A stretch of DNA of 64,000 nt from Firmicutes bacterium UBA4795 (lineage in GTDB: Bacteria > Bacillota > Desulfotomaculia > Desulfotomaculales > Nap2-2B): contig DHGP01000026.1 of NCBI GenBank assembly GCA_002402825.1, forward strand, positions 27,046 to 91,045. Reading direction: 5' to 3'. The notes below the pieces were generated by a model, which worked only from the letters and a program-made list of their open reading frames with translations, searched no databases and was not told the origin of the DNA. Shown here piece by piece: positions 14,850-24,116 of the stretch. The position numbers were made by a program, and so were the translations under genes. Numbering within the stretch: the stretch's first letter is position 1; each line of letters starts with the position of its first letter.

Positions 14850-15722
14850 TTATTTATCTCTTGTAACTTTCATGGCCGTAATAGGGATATATCCTAAATC
14901 TGGTACAATGGTTGCTTGAACCTCTGTACTTAACATATAATCTAAAAAAGTTTTCTTTAATCCTGTTGGCCGACCTTTGGTATACATATACTGGTAAGCC
15001 CAAACAGGATATGTTCCACTGGTAATATTTACTTTTGTAGGAGCGTAACCGTCTATACTTAACGTATTTACAGTATCGTTAACGTATGGTAAAGCTAGGT
15101 AACCAACAGCACCAGGGGTTTTACTAATGATTTGTCGCGCTACGCCTGAGGAATCACTTTCCATTCCTTTAGCTTCTTCAGCTCCGTCTAAGGCAAACTT
15201 TTTAAAGGTAATTCTTGTACCTGAACCTTTAGGACGATTAATTAGAACAACCTTTTGGCCAGGACCGCCAATCTCTTTCCAATTAGTAACTTTCCCGGTA
15301 AATATATCTTTTAATTGTTTCTTACTTAAGTTTTTAACTTTAAGATTAGGGTTAGTTACCACTGCTATTCCAACCACACATATTTTGGTGCCTGTCAATT
15401 GACTTGCATCAATTCCCTCTTTTTCATGAGCCTCAATATCAGAATTTCCTATATCCGCTGCTCCCTGAACTACCTGGGTTAAACCTGTTCCGCTTCCCCC
15501 TCCCTGGACTACTATTTGCGCCTGGGGATTCTTAGTTTGAAATTTTACCGCTGCCTCTTCCACTAAAGGTTGCATGGCGGTAGAGCCAACAATGGTTAAG
15601 GTACCTGAAACCGGTGAGGTTTGGCCGTTATCCTTTTGCTTGCCACAACCAGTAAAAGTAACTATAAAAAAAATAAAAAGACCCGTTAAGAATATAAATA
15701 AATATTTTCTTCCTTTAAGCAA
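14850..15722 (-). CDS. pstS: Phosphate-binding lipoprotein PstS
   Basis: The 290-residue protein has a lipoprotein signal peptide ending in VTFTGC (lipidated Cys26). The mature domain has the phosphate-binding motifs IVGSTAMQPLVEEA, GGGSGTGLTQV, NRPKGSGTR and PGAVGYLALPYV. It captures phosphate outside the cell for PstCA. The start is a TTG with GGAGGG 6 bp upstream. A TATAAT-like -10 (15743-15748, minus strand) with no matching -35 precedes it, which would suit an activator-dependent Pho promoter, but I could not identify Pho boxes. Confidence 0.96.
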   Translation of the reverse strand: MLKGRKYLFIFLTGLFIFFIVTFTGCGKQKDNGQTSPVSGTLTIVGSTAMQPLVEEAAVKFQTKNPQAQIVVQGGGSGTGLTQVVQGAADIGNSDIEAHEKEGIDASQLTGTKICVVGIAVVTNPNLKVKNLSKKQLKDIFTGKVTNWKEIGGPGQKVVLINRPKGSGTRITFKKFALDGAEEAKGMESDSSGVARQIISKTPGAVGYLALPYVNDTVNTLSIDGYAPTKVNITSGTYPVWAYQYMYTKGRPTGLKKTFLDYMLSTEVQATIVPDLGYIPITAMKVTRDK

Positions 15723-15807
15723 AACAAACCCTCCTTTTTTTCATTATAAAACAAGGTAAATTTTTAATATAAAATGTTTATATAACTTAATTATCACCAA
15801 AAGTGAA

Positions 15808-17202
15808 TTAAATATAATGAATGTCACCATCTTCCGAACTAAGTGAATCAAAACTAAGACGGGTTTTTTGGGCTTGTTGTTTTTTTAAAAAACATATAGC
15901 TGCTTGAGGAAATAAAGCAATAGAAATAATATCTTCTATTTTATCACTGTATGGGGCAGCTTCTTCTCGTGCTTTTTCCAGGCCAGGAGGTAATAAATCT
16001 GCTGGACGGCAGGTAATTGGTTTTTCGTTTCCAATAACTATTTGTCTGACCTTTTCATTTACTGGGCCGGGTGGTAAACCATAATAACCACGTAAATACT
16101 GCTTTGTTTCTGTAGAAGGCATTTTATAACGACCAAATAAAACATTAAATACTGCTTGCGTACCTACAATTTGACTGGTTGGGGTAACCAACGGGGGATA
16201 CCCTAAGTCTTCTCTTACCCGGGGTACTTCTGCCAAAACTTCAGGTAATTTATCCAACGCGTTTTGCTGGGTTAATTGGGAAATAAAATTAGAAATCATC
16301 CCCCCAGGTAACTGGTAAATTATAACATTCGGGTCTATGTTTTTAGCTGCTAGGTCAAATTCAGCGTAGTGTTCGCGTACTTCTTGAAAATAGGCGGCAA
16401 TTTCACTTAAAACGGTAAGATTTAAACCAGGATCATAAGGTGTTCCTTTTAAGGCCATAACCATTGTTTCTGTAGCTGGTTGGGAGGTTTGAAGGGCCAG
16501 GGAGGAAATAGCGCAGTCAATAATGTCTGTCCCTGCTTCAATAGCCTTTAAGTAAGACATGGAGGCAAAACCACCTGTATAGTGAGAATGGATTTGGAGC
16601 GGTACCCTTATATTTTCTTTCCACGTTTTAAAGATTTCAAAGGCAGCCTGAGGAGTTAAAATGCCGGCCATATCTTTTAAACAAATGGAATCTGTCCCCA
16701 TTTCAACTAAGTCTTTGGCAACTTTTAAATAATAAGCCACGTTATGAACGGGACTTATGGTGTAAACCACCGTGGCTTGGGCATGAGCCCCTTCCTGTTT
16801 TACTGCTTCAATAGACCGGCTTAAGTTACGAACATCATTTAAAGCATCAAAAATTCGAAAAATACTTATGCCGTGGTAAAATGCTCTTTTAATAAATTCC
16901 GTAAGCACGTCATCGGGATAATTTTTATAACCCACTATATTTTGACCTCGTAAGAGCATTTGCAATGGAGTTTTTAGGTGCTGGCGTAATAAAGTTAATC
17001 TTTCCCAAGGGCTTTCATCTAAAAATCTTAAACATGTGTCAAAAGTAGCCCCACCCCAAACTTCCAGTGAATAAAAACCAACTTCATCTATTTTACTGCA
17101 AATTGGTAGAATATCTTTAATTTTCAAGCGGGTAGCCAAAAGAGACTGATGCCCGTCACGTAAAGTGGTGTCAGTTATTTTAACTTGCTTACCTTCAATC
17201 AT
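15808..17202 (-). CDS. Transcarboxylase 5S-type / oxaloacetate decarboxylase alpha-type carboxyltransferase subunit
   Basis: The 464-residue protein has the TIM-barrel carboxyltransferase core (ITDTTLRDGHQSLLATR at residues 9-25, LEVWGGATFDTCLRFL, SICLKDMAGILTP with the carboxylated Lys, and QIHSHYTGG with metal-binding His) and the C-terminal PYC/OadA helical domain. It lacks an attached biotinyl domain, which is encoded separately at 17347. The enzyme moves a carboxyl group between biotin and pyruvate/oxaloacetate. With the 12S-type and biotin subunits nearby it probably forms a methylmalonyl-CoA:pyruvate transcarboxylase. AAAGGG lies 8 bp before the ATG. Confidence 0.92.
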   Translation of the reverse strand: MIEGKQVKITDTTLRDGHQSLLATRLKIKDILPICSKIDEVGFYSLEVWGGATFDTCLRFLDESPWERLTLLRQHLKTPLQMLLRGQNIVGYKNYPDDVLTEFIKRAFYHGISIFRIFDALNDVRNLSRSIEAVKQEGAHAQATVVYTISPVHNVAYYLKVAKDLVEMGTDSICLKDMAGILTPQAAFEIFKTWKENIRVPLQIHSHYTGGFASMSYLKAIEAGTDIIDCAISSLALQTSQPATETMVMALKGTPYDPGLNLTVLSEIAAYFQEVREHYAEFDLAAKNIDPNVIIYQLPGGMISNFISQLTQQNALDKLPEVLAEVPRVREDLGYPPLVTPTSQIVGTQAVFNVLFGRYKMPSTETKQYLRGYYGLPPGPVNEKVRQIVIGNEKPITCRPADLLPPGLEKAREEAAPYSDKIEDIISIALFPQAAICFLKKQQAQKTRLSFDSLSSEDGDIHYI

Positions 17203-17274
17203 GGTTTTGCCCTTTCTTAAAAATATTTGTTAATCTCTGTTTGTTTAAAAGGCTTTAATAAATATAATAATTGT

Positions 17275-17337
17275 AATCGCCGGAAATCTAACGTCAAGTA
17301 TAAGCTACCAATATCCGGCACTAGATCCCCGACGATT
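17275..17337 (-). ncRNA. Candidate structured RNA element between biotin carrier and 5S genes
   Basis: In the minus-strand transcript the segment at 17337-17322 pairs with 17290-17275 over 16 consecutive positions: 13 Watson-Crick and three G-U pairs. The same sequence read on the plus strand would have C-A mismatches, so the fold favours the RNA sense of the operon. The 31-nt loop can form a small UGCC/GGUA hairpin. No T-run follows, so it is not a normal terminator. It may be a processing or stability element, an attenuator, or a riboswitch-like leader for the 5S gene, whose start is 73 nt downstream. Confidence 0.5.
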
Positions 17338-17346
17338 TTTTATTTT

Positions 17347-17799
17347 TTATTCAATAGAAATTAGTTCATCGCCTGTGTTGACGGCCTGGCCTTTTTGAAC
17401 CTTAATTTCTTTAATAGTACCACTTTTAGGAGCGCTAATTTCATTTTCCATCTTCATTGCCTCTAAAATTAAGATAACGTCTCCTCTTTTTACCGTGTCT
17501 CCTACGCTTACTTTAATATCAATTACGCTGCCAGGCATTAAGGCACATACTACGCCTGGTTTTGCCGCTGCCGCTGTTGGTTTAACTGCTGCAGGAGCTG
17601 CTGCAGGTCGTGGTGCTGCAGCAGAAGGCGGTACAAATTTTGGGGTTGGTTTTGGAGCGGTACTTACTGATGGTGCAGGTCCGGGTGCTTTAACGCCTGG
17701 CTTTACCGTTCTCATTTCTTCTATTTGAGTTGCCCCAGTTATTTCTTCTACCTCAACTTCAAAAGGTTCGCCGTTAACAATAACTTTAAATTTTTTCAT
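17347..17799 (-). CDS. Biotin carboxyl carrier protein of transcarboxylase (1.3S-type)
   Basis: The 150-residue protein has an N-terminal MKKFKVIVNGEPFEVEVEE strand segment, a flexible Pro/Ala-rich linker, and a C-terminal biotinyl domain with the EAMKMEN motif. The biotinylated Lys is 34 residues from the C-terminus, the usual distance. The frame is open back to 17838, but ATG 17799 gives the typical N-terminus and has AGGAGGAGG about 12 bp upstream. It shuttles carboxyl groups between the 12S-type (18139) and 5S-type (15808) subunits. Confidence 0.93.
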   Translation of the reverse strand: MKKFKVIVNGEPFEVEVEEITGATQIEEMRTVKPGVKAPGPAPSVSTAPKPTPKFVPPSAAAPRPAAAPAAVKPTAAAAKPGVVCALMPGSVIDIKVSVGDTVKRGDVILILEAMKMENEISAPKSGTIKEIKVQKGQAVNTGDELISIE

Positions 17800-17897
17800 T
17801 ATAATATATAACCTCCTCCTATGTAATAAACTCGGCAATATTCTACGAATATCAGATTATAAATTAAAGACTGGAAACTTAGAATTTTAAAAAACGC

Positions 17898-18074
17898 CTA
17901 ACTTTTTATACCGCGGCCAAGCATCATTTCAAATACCCCGGCCCATTTCCAGATGCCAGGTTTTTTGAGAGGCTGGATGCTAACTACCCTAGTTTCTACG
18001 GCAGGCATGCCAATTGCATTTATTGCTGCAATAACTGCTGCCGCTACTTCTGGCCTAATTTTTTTCTTAATCAT
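17898..18074 (-). CDS. Small conserved protein of the methylmalonyl-CoA decarboxylase/transcarboxylase cluster
   Basis: This 58-residue protein starts MIKKKIRPEVAAAVIAAINA, followed by a stretch with VVSIQPLKKPGIWKWAG and FEMMLGR. The Ala-rich first half and the conserved WKWAG-type end resemble small OadG/MmdD-like accessory polypeptides found between the carboxyltransferase and biotin-carrier genes in anaerobes; this is from memory of gene order, not a firm family assignment. It lacks the N-terminal membrane helix of true OadG or delta subunits. The start at 18074 has AGAGGTG 10 bp upstream; the longer frame to 18158 would overlap mmdA and is unlikely. A role in complex assembly is a guess. 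Confidence 0.7.
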   Translation of the reverse strand: MIKKKIRPEVAAAVIAAINAIGMPAVETRVVSIQPLKKPGIWKWAGVFEMMLGRGIKS

Positions 18075-18138
18075 TATTATTAACACCTCTTTTAGCAAGA
18101 AAATTCTAGTATTTTGTAAAACTAAGTTTTTAATATAA

Positions 18139-19674
18139 TTACACTGGGAAATTACCATGTTTTTTGCGCGGTCTGCTTTCTCTTTTATTTGCTAAGGCCC
18201 GTAAAGCCGTAATTATTTTTTTCCTGGTGTCACGAGGATCAATAACGTCTTCCACAAACGGCCGGGCAGCAGCAATGTAAGGATTAGCGAACTTTTCCCG
18301 GTATTCGGCTACCAGCTGTGCCCGCATGGCAGCAGGATTTTCTGCCTTAGCAATTTGTTCCCGGTTAATAATATTTACTGCTCCATCAGGCCCCATTACC
18401 GCAATTTCGGCTGTTGGCCAGGCGTATGAGGAATCAGCACCCAAAGCTTTAGCGCACATAGCCAGGTAAGCCCCTCCATACGCTTTACGTAAGATTATGG
18501 TAATTTTAGGTACGGTTGCTTCTGAATAGGCATAAAGCATTTTTGCACCATGGCGGATAATTCCTCCGTATTCCTGGTCTGTTCCTGGTAAAAAGCCTGG
18601 CACGTCCATAAAAGTAACTAAAGGAATATTAAAACAATCACAGAAACGGATAAAACGGCTGATTTTATCCGAAACGTTTATGTCTAGGCATCCCGCCAGG
18701 TGGTTAGGTTGGTTGGCTATTATTCCAACTACTTGACCGTTAATTCGAGCGAAACCTATTACACCATTACGTGCGTAGTAAGGATGGACTTCAAACAATT
18801 CACCACCATCAAAGATTAAACTAATTATTCTTTTTACATCATAGGAACGATTTGGATCGTCAGGAATAATAGTAAGCAATTCTTCAGGGTCACCTACAGG
18901 TTCTCTTGGTGGAGCTAAAGGTGGTTCTTCTAAATTGTTAGCTGGCAGGTAACTTATTAGTTGTCTGATCATGGTCAGGCAAGTATCTTCATCTTCAGCC
19001 ATAAAATGAGCAACGCCGCTGGTTTGATTATGAGTCAACGCACCTCCCAGGTCTTCCATAGAAACTTCTTCTCCGGTAACTGATTTAATTACGGCTGGAC
19101 CAGTAATAAACATGTGACTGGTATGCTGAACCATAAAAATAAAATCCATTAAGGCCGGAGAATATACCGCTCCCCCGGCTGATGGACCCATAATTACAGA
19201 GATTTGAGGGATGACCCCTGAGGCAACGGTATTACGGAAAAATATTTTCCCGTAACCGTTTAATGCATCTACACCCTCCTGAATCCTGGCTCCTCCTGAA
19301 TCATTTAAGCCTATAACCGGAGCCCCTGTTTTCATGGCTAGATCAAGAACTTCGCATATTTTATCAGCGTGAATACGCCCTAAAGAGCCACCAGTAACCG
19401 TAAAATCCTGGGCAAAAATATAAACTAAGTGGCCATCTATAGTTCCGTGTCCCGTAACCACACCTTCACCAGGGTAATCGATTTTTTCAGTGCTTGGTTT
19501 ACCGGCAAAAGCATTTATCTCTATAAAACTACCCGGGTCACATAATAATTCAATACGCTCTCTTGCGGTTTTTTTACCTGCTTCATGCTGTTTTTCAATT
19601 CTTTTTGGTCCGCCTCCAGCAATTATTTGAGCCCGCAGTTTGTTTAACTGTTCTAATTTTTCCAACATACTCAT
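18139..19674 (-). CDS. mmdA: Methylmalonyl-CoA carboxyltransferase 12S-type / decarboxylase alpha subunit
   Basis: The 511-residue acyl-CoA carboxyltransferase has the two crotonase-fold halves. Visible motifs are FTVTGGSLGRIHADKI, GLNDSGGARIQEGVDAL, IMGPSAGGAVYSPALMDF in the first half and FMDVPGFLPGTDQEYGGIIRHGAKMLYA and RKAYGGAYLAM in the second, with oxyanion-hole glycines intact. It transfers carboxyl between methylmalonyl-CoA and biotin. Whether it works as decarboxylase or transcarboxylase depends on partners; a soluble 5S-type subunit and no membrane beta subunit in the window favour transcarboxylase. An AGGAG ribosome site precedes the start, and mce lies 17 bp upstream. Confidence 0.94.
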   Translation of the reverse strand: MSMLEKLEQLNKLRAQIIAGGGPKRIEKQHEAGKKTARERIELLCDPGSFIEINAFAGKPSTEKIDYPGEGVVTGHGTIDGHLVYIFAQDFTVTGGSLGRIHADKICEVLDLAMKTGAPVIGLNDSGGARIQEGVDALNGYGKIFFRNTVASGVIPQISVIMGPSAGGAVYSPALMDFIFMVQHTSHMFITGPAVIKSVTGEEVSMEDLGGALTHNQTSGVAHFMAEDEDTCLTMIRQLISYLPANNLEEPPLAPPREPVGDPEELLTIIPDDPNRSYDVKRIISLIFDGGELFEVHPYYARNGVIGFARINGQVVGIIANQPNHLAGCLDINVSDKISRFIRFCDCFNIPLVTFMDVPGFLPGTDQEYGGIIRHGAKMLYAYSEATVPKITIILRKAYGGAYLAMCAKALGADSSYAWPTAEIAVMGPDGAVNIINREQIAKAENPAAMRAQLVAEYREKFANPYIAAARPFVEDVIDPRDTRKKIITALRALANKRESRPRKKHGNFPV

Positions 19675-19691
19675 GGTTTTTCTCCTTTCTC

Positions 19692-20093
19692 CTATCCGCG
19701 TTCACATAGTTCAACCAGGGTACCAAAAGTAGATTTAGGATGTAAAAAAGCAATCATTGCTCCTCCGGCTCCTCGTCTGGGCTTTTCATCAATTAAGCGC
19801 ACCCCTTTTTCTTTTAGCTCGGCTAATTTTTCTGCCAGGTTTTCTACCCGAAAAGCAATATGTTGAATTCCTTCACCATTTTTTTCAATAAATTTGGCTA
19901 TTGGCCCATCAGGAGTGGTAGATTCTAATAGCTCTACTTCACTATCACCTGTAGGTAAAAAAGCTACCTTTACCCTTTGATTCTCGACTACTTCGGTATC
20001 TACTACCTTTAAGCCTAATAGCTCTTCGTAAAATTTAATAGCCGCGTTTAAATCCTTAACGGCTACGCCAATATGGTCTATCTTCTTGATCAA
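19692..20093 (-). CDS. mce: Methylmalonyl-CoA epimerase
   Basis: The 133-residue VOC-fold enzyme has two beta-alpha-beta-beta-beta modules with metal ligands in [22 protein letters not shown] and GTLVELCE. It interconverts the (R) and (S) forms of methylmalonyl-CoA, linking the carboxyltransferase to the mutase. The start is TTG 20093 with AAGGAGGGG about 7 bp upstream. It lies between the mutase and 12S-type genes, the standard order in propionate-metabolising Firmicutes. Confidence 0.95.
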   Translation of the reverse strand: MIKKIDHIGVAVKDLNAAIKFYEELLGLKVVDTEVVENQRVKVAFLPTGDSEVELLESTTPDGPIAKFIEKNGEGIQHIAFRVENLAEKLAELKEKGVRLIDEKPRRGAGGAMIAFLHPKSTFGTLVELCERG

Positions 20094-20115
20094 AGTATCC
20101 CCTCCTTAAATTAGA

Positions 20116-21786
20116 CTAAAATATAGGTTGTTGCTGGTGTTCACCAAACACTTCTCTTAATACTCCGCAAATTTCGCCTAAGGTAGCATAATTTTTGACT
20201 GCTTCAACAAAAAGAGGCACTAAATTTTCTTTGGTTTGGGCAGCTTGACGAATTTCCTTTAACGCTGCCTCAACGATGGTATTGTTCCTTTCGGCTTTAA
20301 GCTTTTTTAGCCTGGCTATTTGCTTTTCACCAACGGCCGGGTCTACTTTTAACAAATCCTGGGGTAATTCTTCAGCTATCTGGAATTTATTAACCCCTAT
20401 CACTACCTTCTTACCGCCTTCGATGTCTTGTTGGTATTGATAGGCGCTTTGTTGAATTTCTTTTTGCATGAAGGCCAAGGCTTCCGGAGCACCGCCCAAT
20501 TCATCAATTTTTTCAATATATTCTTGGGCTTTTTGTTCTATTTCATTAGTCAGGGCTTCGACAAAAAATGAGCCGCCTAAGGGGTCAACAGTATCGGCCA
20601 CGCCGATTTCATAACCAACCACCTGCTGGGTGCGCAAAGCAATTAAAACAGCGTGTTCACTAGGCAGCGCCAATGCTTCGTCTTTAGAATTAGTGTGTAA
20701 AGATTGGGTGCCGCCCAAAACGGCGCTTAAAGCTTGAAAAGCTACCCGCATAATATTTACGTCAGGTTGTTGAGCGGTTAGGGTACATCCTGCCGTTTGG
20801 GTATGAAAACGAAGCATTTGGGAACGGGGGTTTTTAGCTCCAAAACGTTCTTTCATAATTTTTGCCCACAGCTTACGTGCGGCTCTAAACTTAGCCACTT
20901 CTTCAAAAAAATTAAGGTGAGCATTAAAGAAAAATGATAACCGCGGAGCAAACTCATCTACATCCAATCCAGCATCAATAGCTGCTTTTACGTAAGCAAT
21001 ACCGTCAGCCAAAGTGAAGGCAATTTCCTGGACGGCAGTGGAACCTGCTTCCCGGATGTGGTAACCACTGATGCTAATTGTATTCCAACTGGGAACGTTC
21101 TTGGCACAATAGGCAAAGACATCTGTTATTAAACGCATGGAAGACCCAACAGGAAAAATATAAGTACCACGCGCTACATATTCTTTTAAAATATCATTTT
21201 GAATCGTCCCGTTTAATTTATCCGGGGAAATTCCTTGTTTTTCTCCCAAGGCAATATACATGGCCAGTAAAATTGCGGCTGGTGCATTAATGGTCATAGA
21301 AGTACTTACTTTATCCAATGGAATTTTTTCAAACAATGTTTCCATATCCAACAAGGAGTCAATAGCTACTCCTACTTTTCCTACCTCTCCCTGGGCCAAA
21401 GGATGGTCAGAGTCATAACCTATTTGGGTGGGTAAATCAAATGCGATGCTTAAGCCTGTCTGTCCCTGTTCTAGCAAGTAACGAAAACGTTTATTTGTTT
21501 CTTCGGCAGTGCCAAACCCGGCGTATTGTCGCATGGTCCATAACCGTCCGCGGTACATATTTGATTGAACCCCCCGGGTGAAAGGATATTCCCCCGGAAG
21601 CCCCAAATCCTTTTCGTAATCCAGTTCGGCTACTTCAACTGGAGTATAGGTTGTTTTAACCCTAATTCCGGCATCGGTAGCAAACTCGGTTTGCCTTTCA
21701 GGACGTTTTTGATTTTGAGCGTCTAATTTAGCCTGCCATTTTTCTTTTTTTGCCTGTAAACTAGACACCATTTCCTGGTCAAACAA
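20116..21786 (-). CDS. Methylmalonyl-CoA mutase, catalytic (large, N-terminal domain) subunit
   Basis: The roughly 556-residue TIM-barrel catalytic part has [42 protein letters not shown] (substrate channel), [29 protein letters not shown] [17 protein letters not shown], and [16 protein letters not shown]. It isomerises (R)-methylmalonyl-CoA and succinyl-CoA. The cobalamin-binding DxHxxG domain is absent, so a separate small B12 subunit, not in this window, is needed. The frame opens at 21804, but GGAGGAG inside it is 6 bp before TTG 21786, which yields the typical MFDQE N-terminus. Confidence 0.93.
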   Translation of the reverse strand: MFDQEMVSSLQAKKEKWQAKLDAQNQKRPERQTEFATDAGIRVKTTYTPVEVAELDYEKDLGLPGEYPFTRGVQSNMYRGRLWTMRQYAGFGTAEETNKRFRYLLEQGQTGLSIAFDLPTQIGYDSDHPLAQGEVGKVGVAIDSLLDMETLFEKIPLDKVSTSMTINAPAAILLAMYIALGEKQGISPDKLNGTIQNDILKEYVARGTYIFPVGSSMRLITDVFAYCAKNVPSWNTISISGYHIREAGSTAVQEIAFTLADGIAYVKAAIDAGLDVDEFAPRLSFFFNAHLNFFEEVAKFRAARKLWAKIMKERFGAKNPRSQMLRFHTQTAGCTLTAQQPDVNIMRVAFQALSAVLGGTQSLHTNSKDEALALPSEHAVLIALRTQQVVGYEIGVADTVDPLGGSFFVEALTNEIEQKAQEYIEKIDELGGAPEALAFMQKEIQQSAYQYQQDIEGGKKVVIGVNKFQIAEELPQDLLKVDPAVGEKQIARLKKLKAERNNTIVEAALKEIRQAAQTKENLVPLFVEAVKNYATLGEICGVLREVFGEHQQQPIF

Positions 21787-21811
21787 AAACATCTCCTCCT
21801 TCATTATTTAT

Positions 21812-22378
21812 TTATGGTTTTATGGCGTATTTTTTCCAACCTTCTTCGTATATATCACCTCCATAAATATCATTGGCTACAATAACGGGGAAATTTTCTG
21901 CCACCAGTTCTTGAATGGACTCTGCGCCTAATTCAGGAAAGGCAATCAGGCGATTTTTTTTAATGGACTTAGCAATTAAGGCGGCTGTACCACCAACAGC
22001 AATAAAATAAACTGCTTTATATTTTTTCAACGCTTTAACTACCTGAGGAGAACGCTTTCCGTGTCCAATAGTCCCTTTAACTCCTAAAGCCAGCAAACGG
22101 GGAGTGTATATATCCATCCGGCTGCTGGTGGTAGGCCCGGCCGAGCCAATTACCTGACCAGGTTTTGCTGGTGTTGGAGCTACGTAGTATATTACGATAC
22201 CCTGAAGGGAAAAAGGAAGTTCATTGCCTAATTCCAGAAGTTTGTTTAATCTTTTATGTGCCGCGTCTCGGGCCGTTAAAATTACACCGTTTAGAAGAAC
22301 CCGTTGGCCAACGCGAAGTTTTTCAATTACTTCGTCGGTTAAAGGTGTATATAATTTAAGAGGGGTCAACAGGGTCAA
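21812..22378 (-). CDS. Fumarate hydratase class I, beta (C-terminal) subunit
   Basis: The 188-residue protein has the class I fumarase beta-domain motifs: GQRVLLNGVILTARDAAHKRL, IVIYYVAPTPAKPGQVIGSAGPTTSSRMD, GHGKRSP and PELGAESIQELVAENFPVIVANDIYGG. It forms an oxygen-sensitive iron-sulfur fumarase with the alpha subunit 22 bp upstream, interconverting fumarate and malate. The TTG start at 22378 has GAAGGTG about 11 bp upstream. It is adjacent to the mutase gene, consistent with one transcript. Confidence 0.95.
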   Translation of the reverse strand: MTLLTPLKLYTPLTDEVIEKLRVGQRVLLNGVILTARDAAHKRLNKLLELGNELPFSLQGIVIYYVAPTPAKPGQVIGSAGPTTSSRMDIYTPRLLALGVKGTIGHGKRSPQVVKALKKYKAVYFIAVGGTAALIAKSIKKNRLIAFPELGAESIQELVAENFPVIVANDIYGGDIYEEGWKKYAIKP

Positions 22379-22399
22379 TTTTTTTATTTCACCTTCTTT

Positions 22400-23245
22400 T
22401 TAAAGTATAACTTCCTTTTGACGGTGGGCGGAACAATTAATATTTACAGCTACTGGTAAACTGGCTATATGGCACGGAAAAATTTCAATATTAACTGCCA
22501 GGGCGGTTGTGCTGCCGCCTAAGCCTTGAGGACCAATACCTAAAGAGTTTATATCTTGTAATAATTCTTTTTCCAGGATAGCAATTTCAGATAAAGAGCT
22601 AGGCTCACCGACTTTGCGTAACAAAGCCTTTTTGGCCAGTAAAGCTGCTTTTTCAAAAGTACCGCCAATACCCACGCCCACAATAATTGGGGGGCAAGGA
22701 TTAGAACCTGCTAATTTTACCTGCTCAAGAACAAATTTTTTAACCCCTCTTTTTCCTTCACCGGGCAAAAGCATTTTTAACCCGCTAAAATTTTCCCCCC
22801 CAAAACCTTTAGGAAAAACAATAATCTTTAATTTATCACCCGGGACCACTTTTACGTGAATAACGGCTGGGGTATTGTCGTTAGTATTTTTTCTTTTAAA
22901 AGGATGACTTACTATGGACATACGTAAATATCCTTCTTGATAACCACGCCGGACTCCTTCATTAATTGCTTTAGTAAGGTCACCTCCTGTAAGGTGGACA
23001 TCTTGACCTAATTCAATAAATACTACGGTCATTCCCGTATCCTGACATAATGGAACTGATTCTTCCCGCGCAATACAAGCATTTTCAAGCACTTGCTGTA
23101 AAATCTCTTTACCTAAAGGAGAAACCTCTTCTTTTTTAGCTTTTTTTAATATCTCCGTAACGTCTTGTCCTAAACAATAATTAGCTTCTTGGCATAGACG
23201 CGCTACGTGATCCGTTATCGTCTGAACATGAATCTGTTTTAGCAT
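22400..23245 (-). CDS. Fumarate hydratase class I, alpha (N-terminal) subunit
   Basis: The roughly 281-residue subunit binds the [4Fe-4S] cluster. ENACIAREESVPLCQDTGMTVVF carries the first Cys ligand, SNPCPPIIVGVGIGGTFEKAALLAKKAL the second, and LGIGPQGLGGSTTALAVNIE the substrate loop. The frame is open back to TTG 23275, but ATG 23245 gives the usual MLKQIHVQTI start; ribosome sites are weak for all candidates. It heads the methylmalonyl-CoA operon, downstream of a terminator at 23350-23383. Confidence 0.94.
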   Translation of the reverse strand: MLKQIHVQTITDHVARLCQEANYCLGQDVTEILKKAKKEEVSPLGKEILQQVLENACIAREESVPLCQDTGMTVVFIELGQDVHLTGGDLTKAINEGVRRGYQEGYLRMSIVSHPFKRKNTNDNTPAVIHVKVVPGDKLKIIVFPKGFGGENFSGLKMLLPGEGKRGVKKFVLEQVKLAGSNPCPPIIVGVGIGGTFEKAALLAKKALLRKVGEPSSLSEIAILEKELLQDINSLGIGPQGLGGSTTALAVNIEIFPCHIASLPVAVNINCSAHRQKEVIL

Positions 23246-23349
23246 AAACCCATTCCATAATTTTAATACCATCAACCATCATATAATATTTCAACAAATA
23301 TTTTTAATTTCCTGCTTGAAATAATCATATCATATTATAAACTTAAAAA

Positions 23350-23383
23350 TAAAAGAAAAAGGCCGCTTTATTTTACGACCTTC
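23350..23383 (-). terminator. Rho-independent terminator after the flavoprotein gene
   Basis: On the minus strand AAGGTCG pairs with CGGCCTT (one G-U pair) around a 10-nt loop and is followed by TTTTTCTTTTATTTTT. It lies about 70 bp after the flavoprotein stop and before the fumarase genes, separating the two transcription units. Confidence 0.65.
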
Positions 23384-23453
23384 AATGCTATTTAAGTATC
23401 TGGTTGTAACATTCATTTTCAAGGTAAGATAACATTTAAGGCAAGAATTAGAA

Positions 23454-24083
23454 TTAGCTTTTTCGTAACGTAATTTCCCTGGCCAGGTTTCGACCTAGTT
23501 CTTTACATTCTTTAAAGGCCAATTCGTCTTCCCGGATGCTTTTCTTCCAGTTAATCCCATTATTTTCTTGACTAAGACCTTGAAAAATTGATCCCGTTGC
23601 TCCTATATTATAAATACCTTTTTTTGAATTTCGACTGTCTACTATGTGTAAGCCATGAGCCATTAAAAATCGGGTTAAAATGTTTAAAACAATCTCCTGT
23701 CCCCCATTACGCAAACCAGCGTTAGTCACCACCGCGCCAATTTTAGCACTTAACATATTGCGGCACATATGCATCCACCGGGTACGGTCTATGAAAATTT
23801 TCATTAAACCGGTTACGTTAGTAAAATATACCGGTGAGCCTAAAACAATCCCGTCCGCAGTAAACATCTTCTCTGCCAGAACAATCATATCATCATTTTT
23901 TATGCTGCACTCTGTTTTTTTTAAACAAAAATTACAGGCCTTACATGGTGTTATTTTATAGTCCGTAAGTTCTATTAACTCAGTTTCTATGTTAGCAGCC
24001 GCGACCTCTTCTAAAACCCATTGGAGCATGATAGCGGTATTTTTTCCTTTGCGGTGACTGCCATTTATTGCAATTACCCTCAT
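23454..24083 (-). CDS. Iron-sulfur flavoprotein-type NAD(P)H/FMN-dependent oxidoreductase
   Basis: The 209-residue flavodoxin-like protein starts MRVIAINGSHRKGKNT (FMN phosphate loop), then has a cysteine cluster KACNFCLKKTECSIKNDDM that fits a [4Fe-4S] site, and LGSPVYFTNVTGLMKIFIDR for the isoalloxazine pocket. Family members (Isf/WrbA-like reductases) move electrons in anaerobes, often toward oxygen or oxidative products. It lies between the SDR gene and the fumarase operon with its own terminator. Its substrate cannot be told from sequence. Confidence 0.85.
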   Translation of the reverse strand: MRVIAINGSHRKGKNTAIMLQWVLEEVAAANIETELIELTDYKITPCKACNFCLKKTECSIKNDDMIVLAEKMFTADGIVLGSPVYFTNVTGLMKIFIDRTRWMHMCRNMLSAKIGAVVTNAGLRNGGQEIVLNILTRFLMAHGLHIVDSRNSKKGIYNIGATGSIFQGLSQENNGINWKKSIREDELAFKECKELGRNLAREITLRKS

Positions 24084-24116
24084 TATAGAATAAACCTTTC
24101 TGTTAATTTAGCGCTG

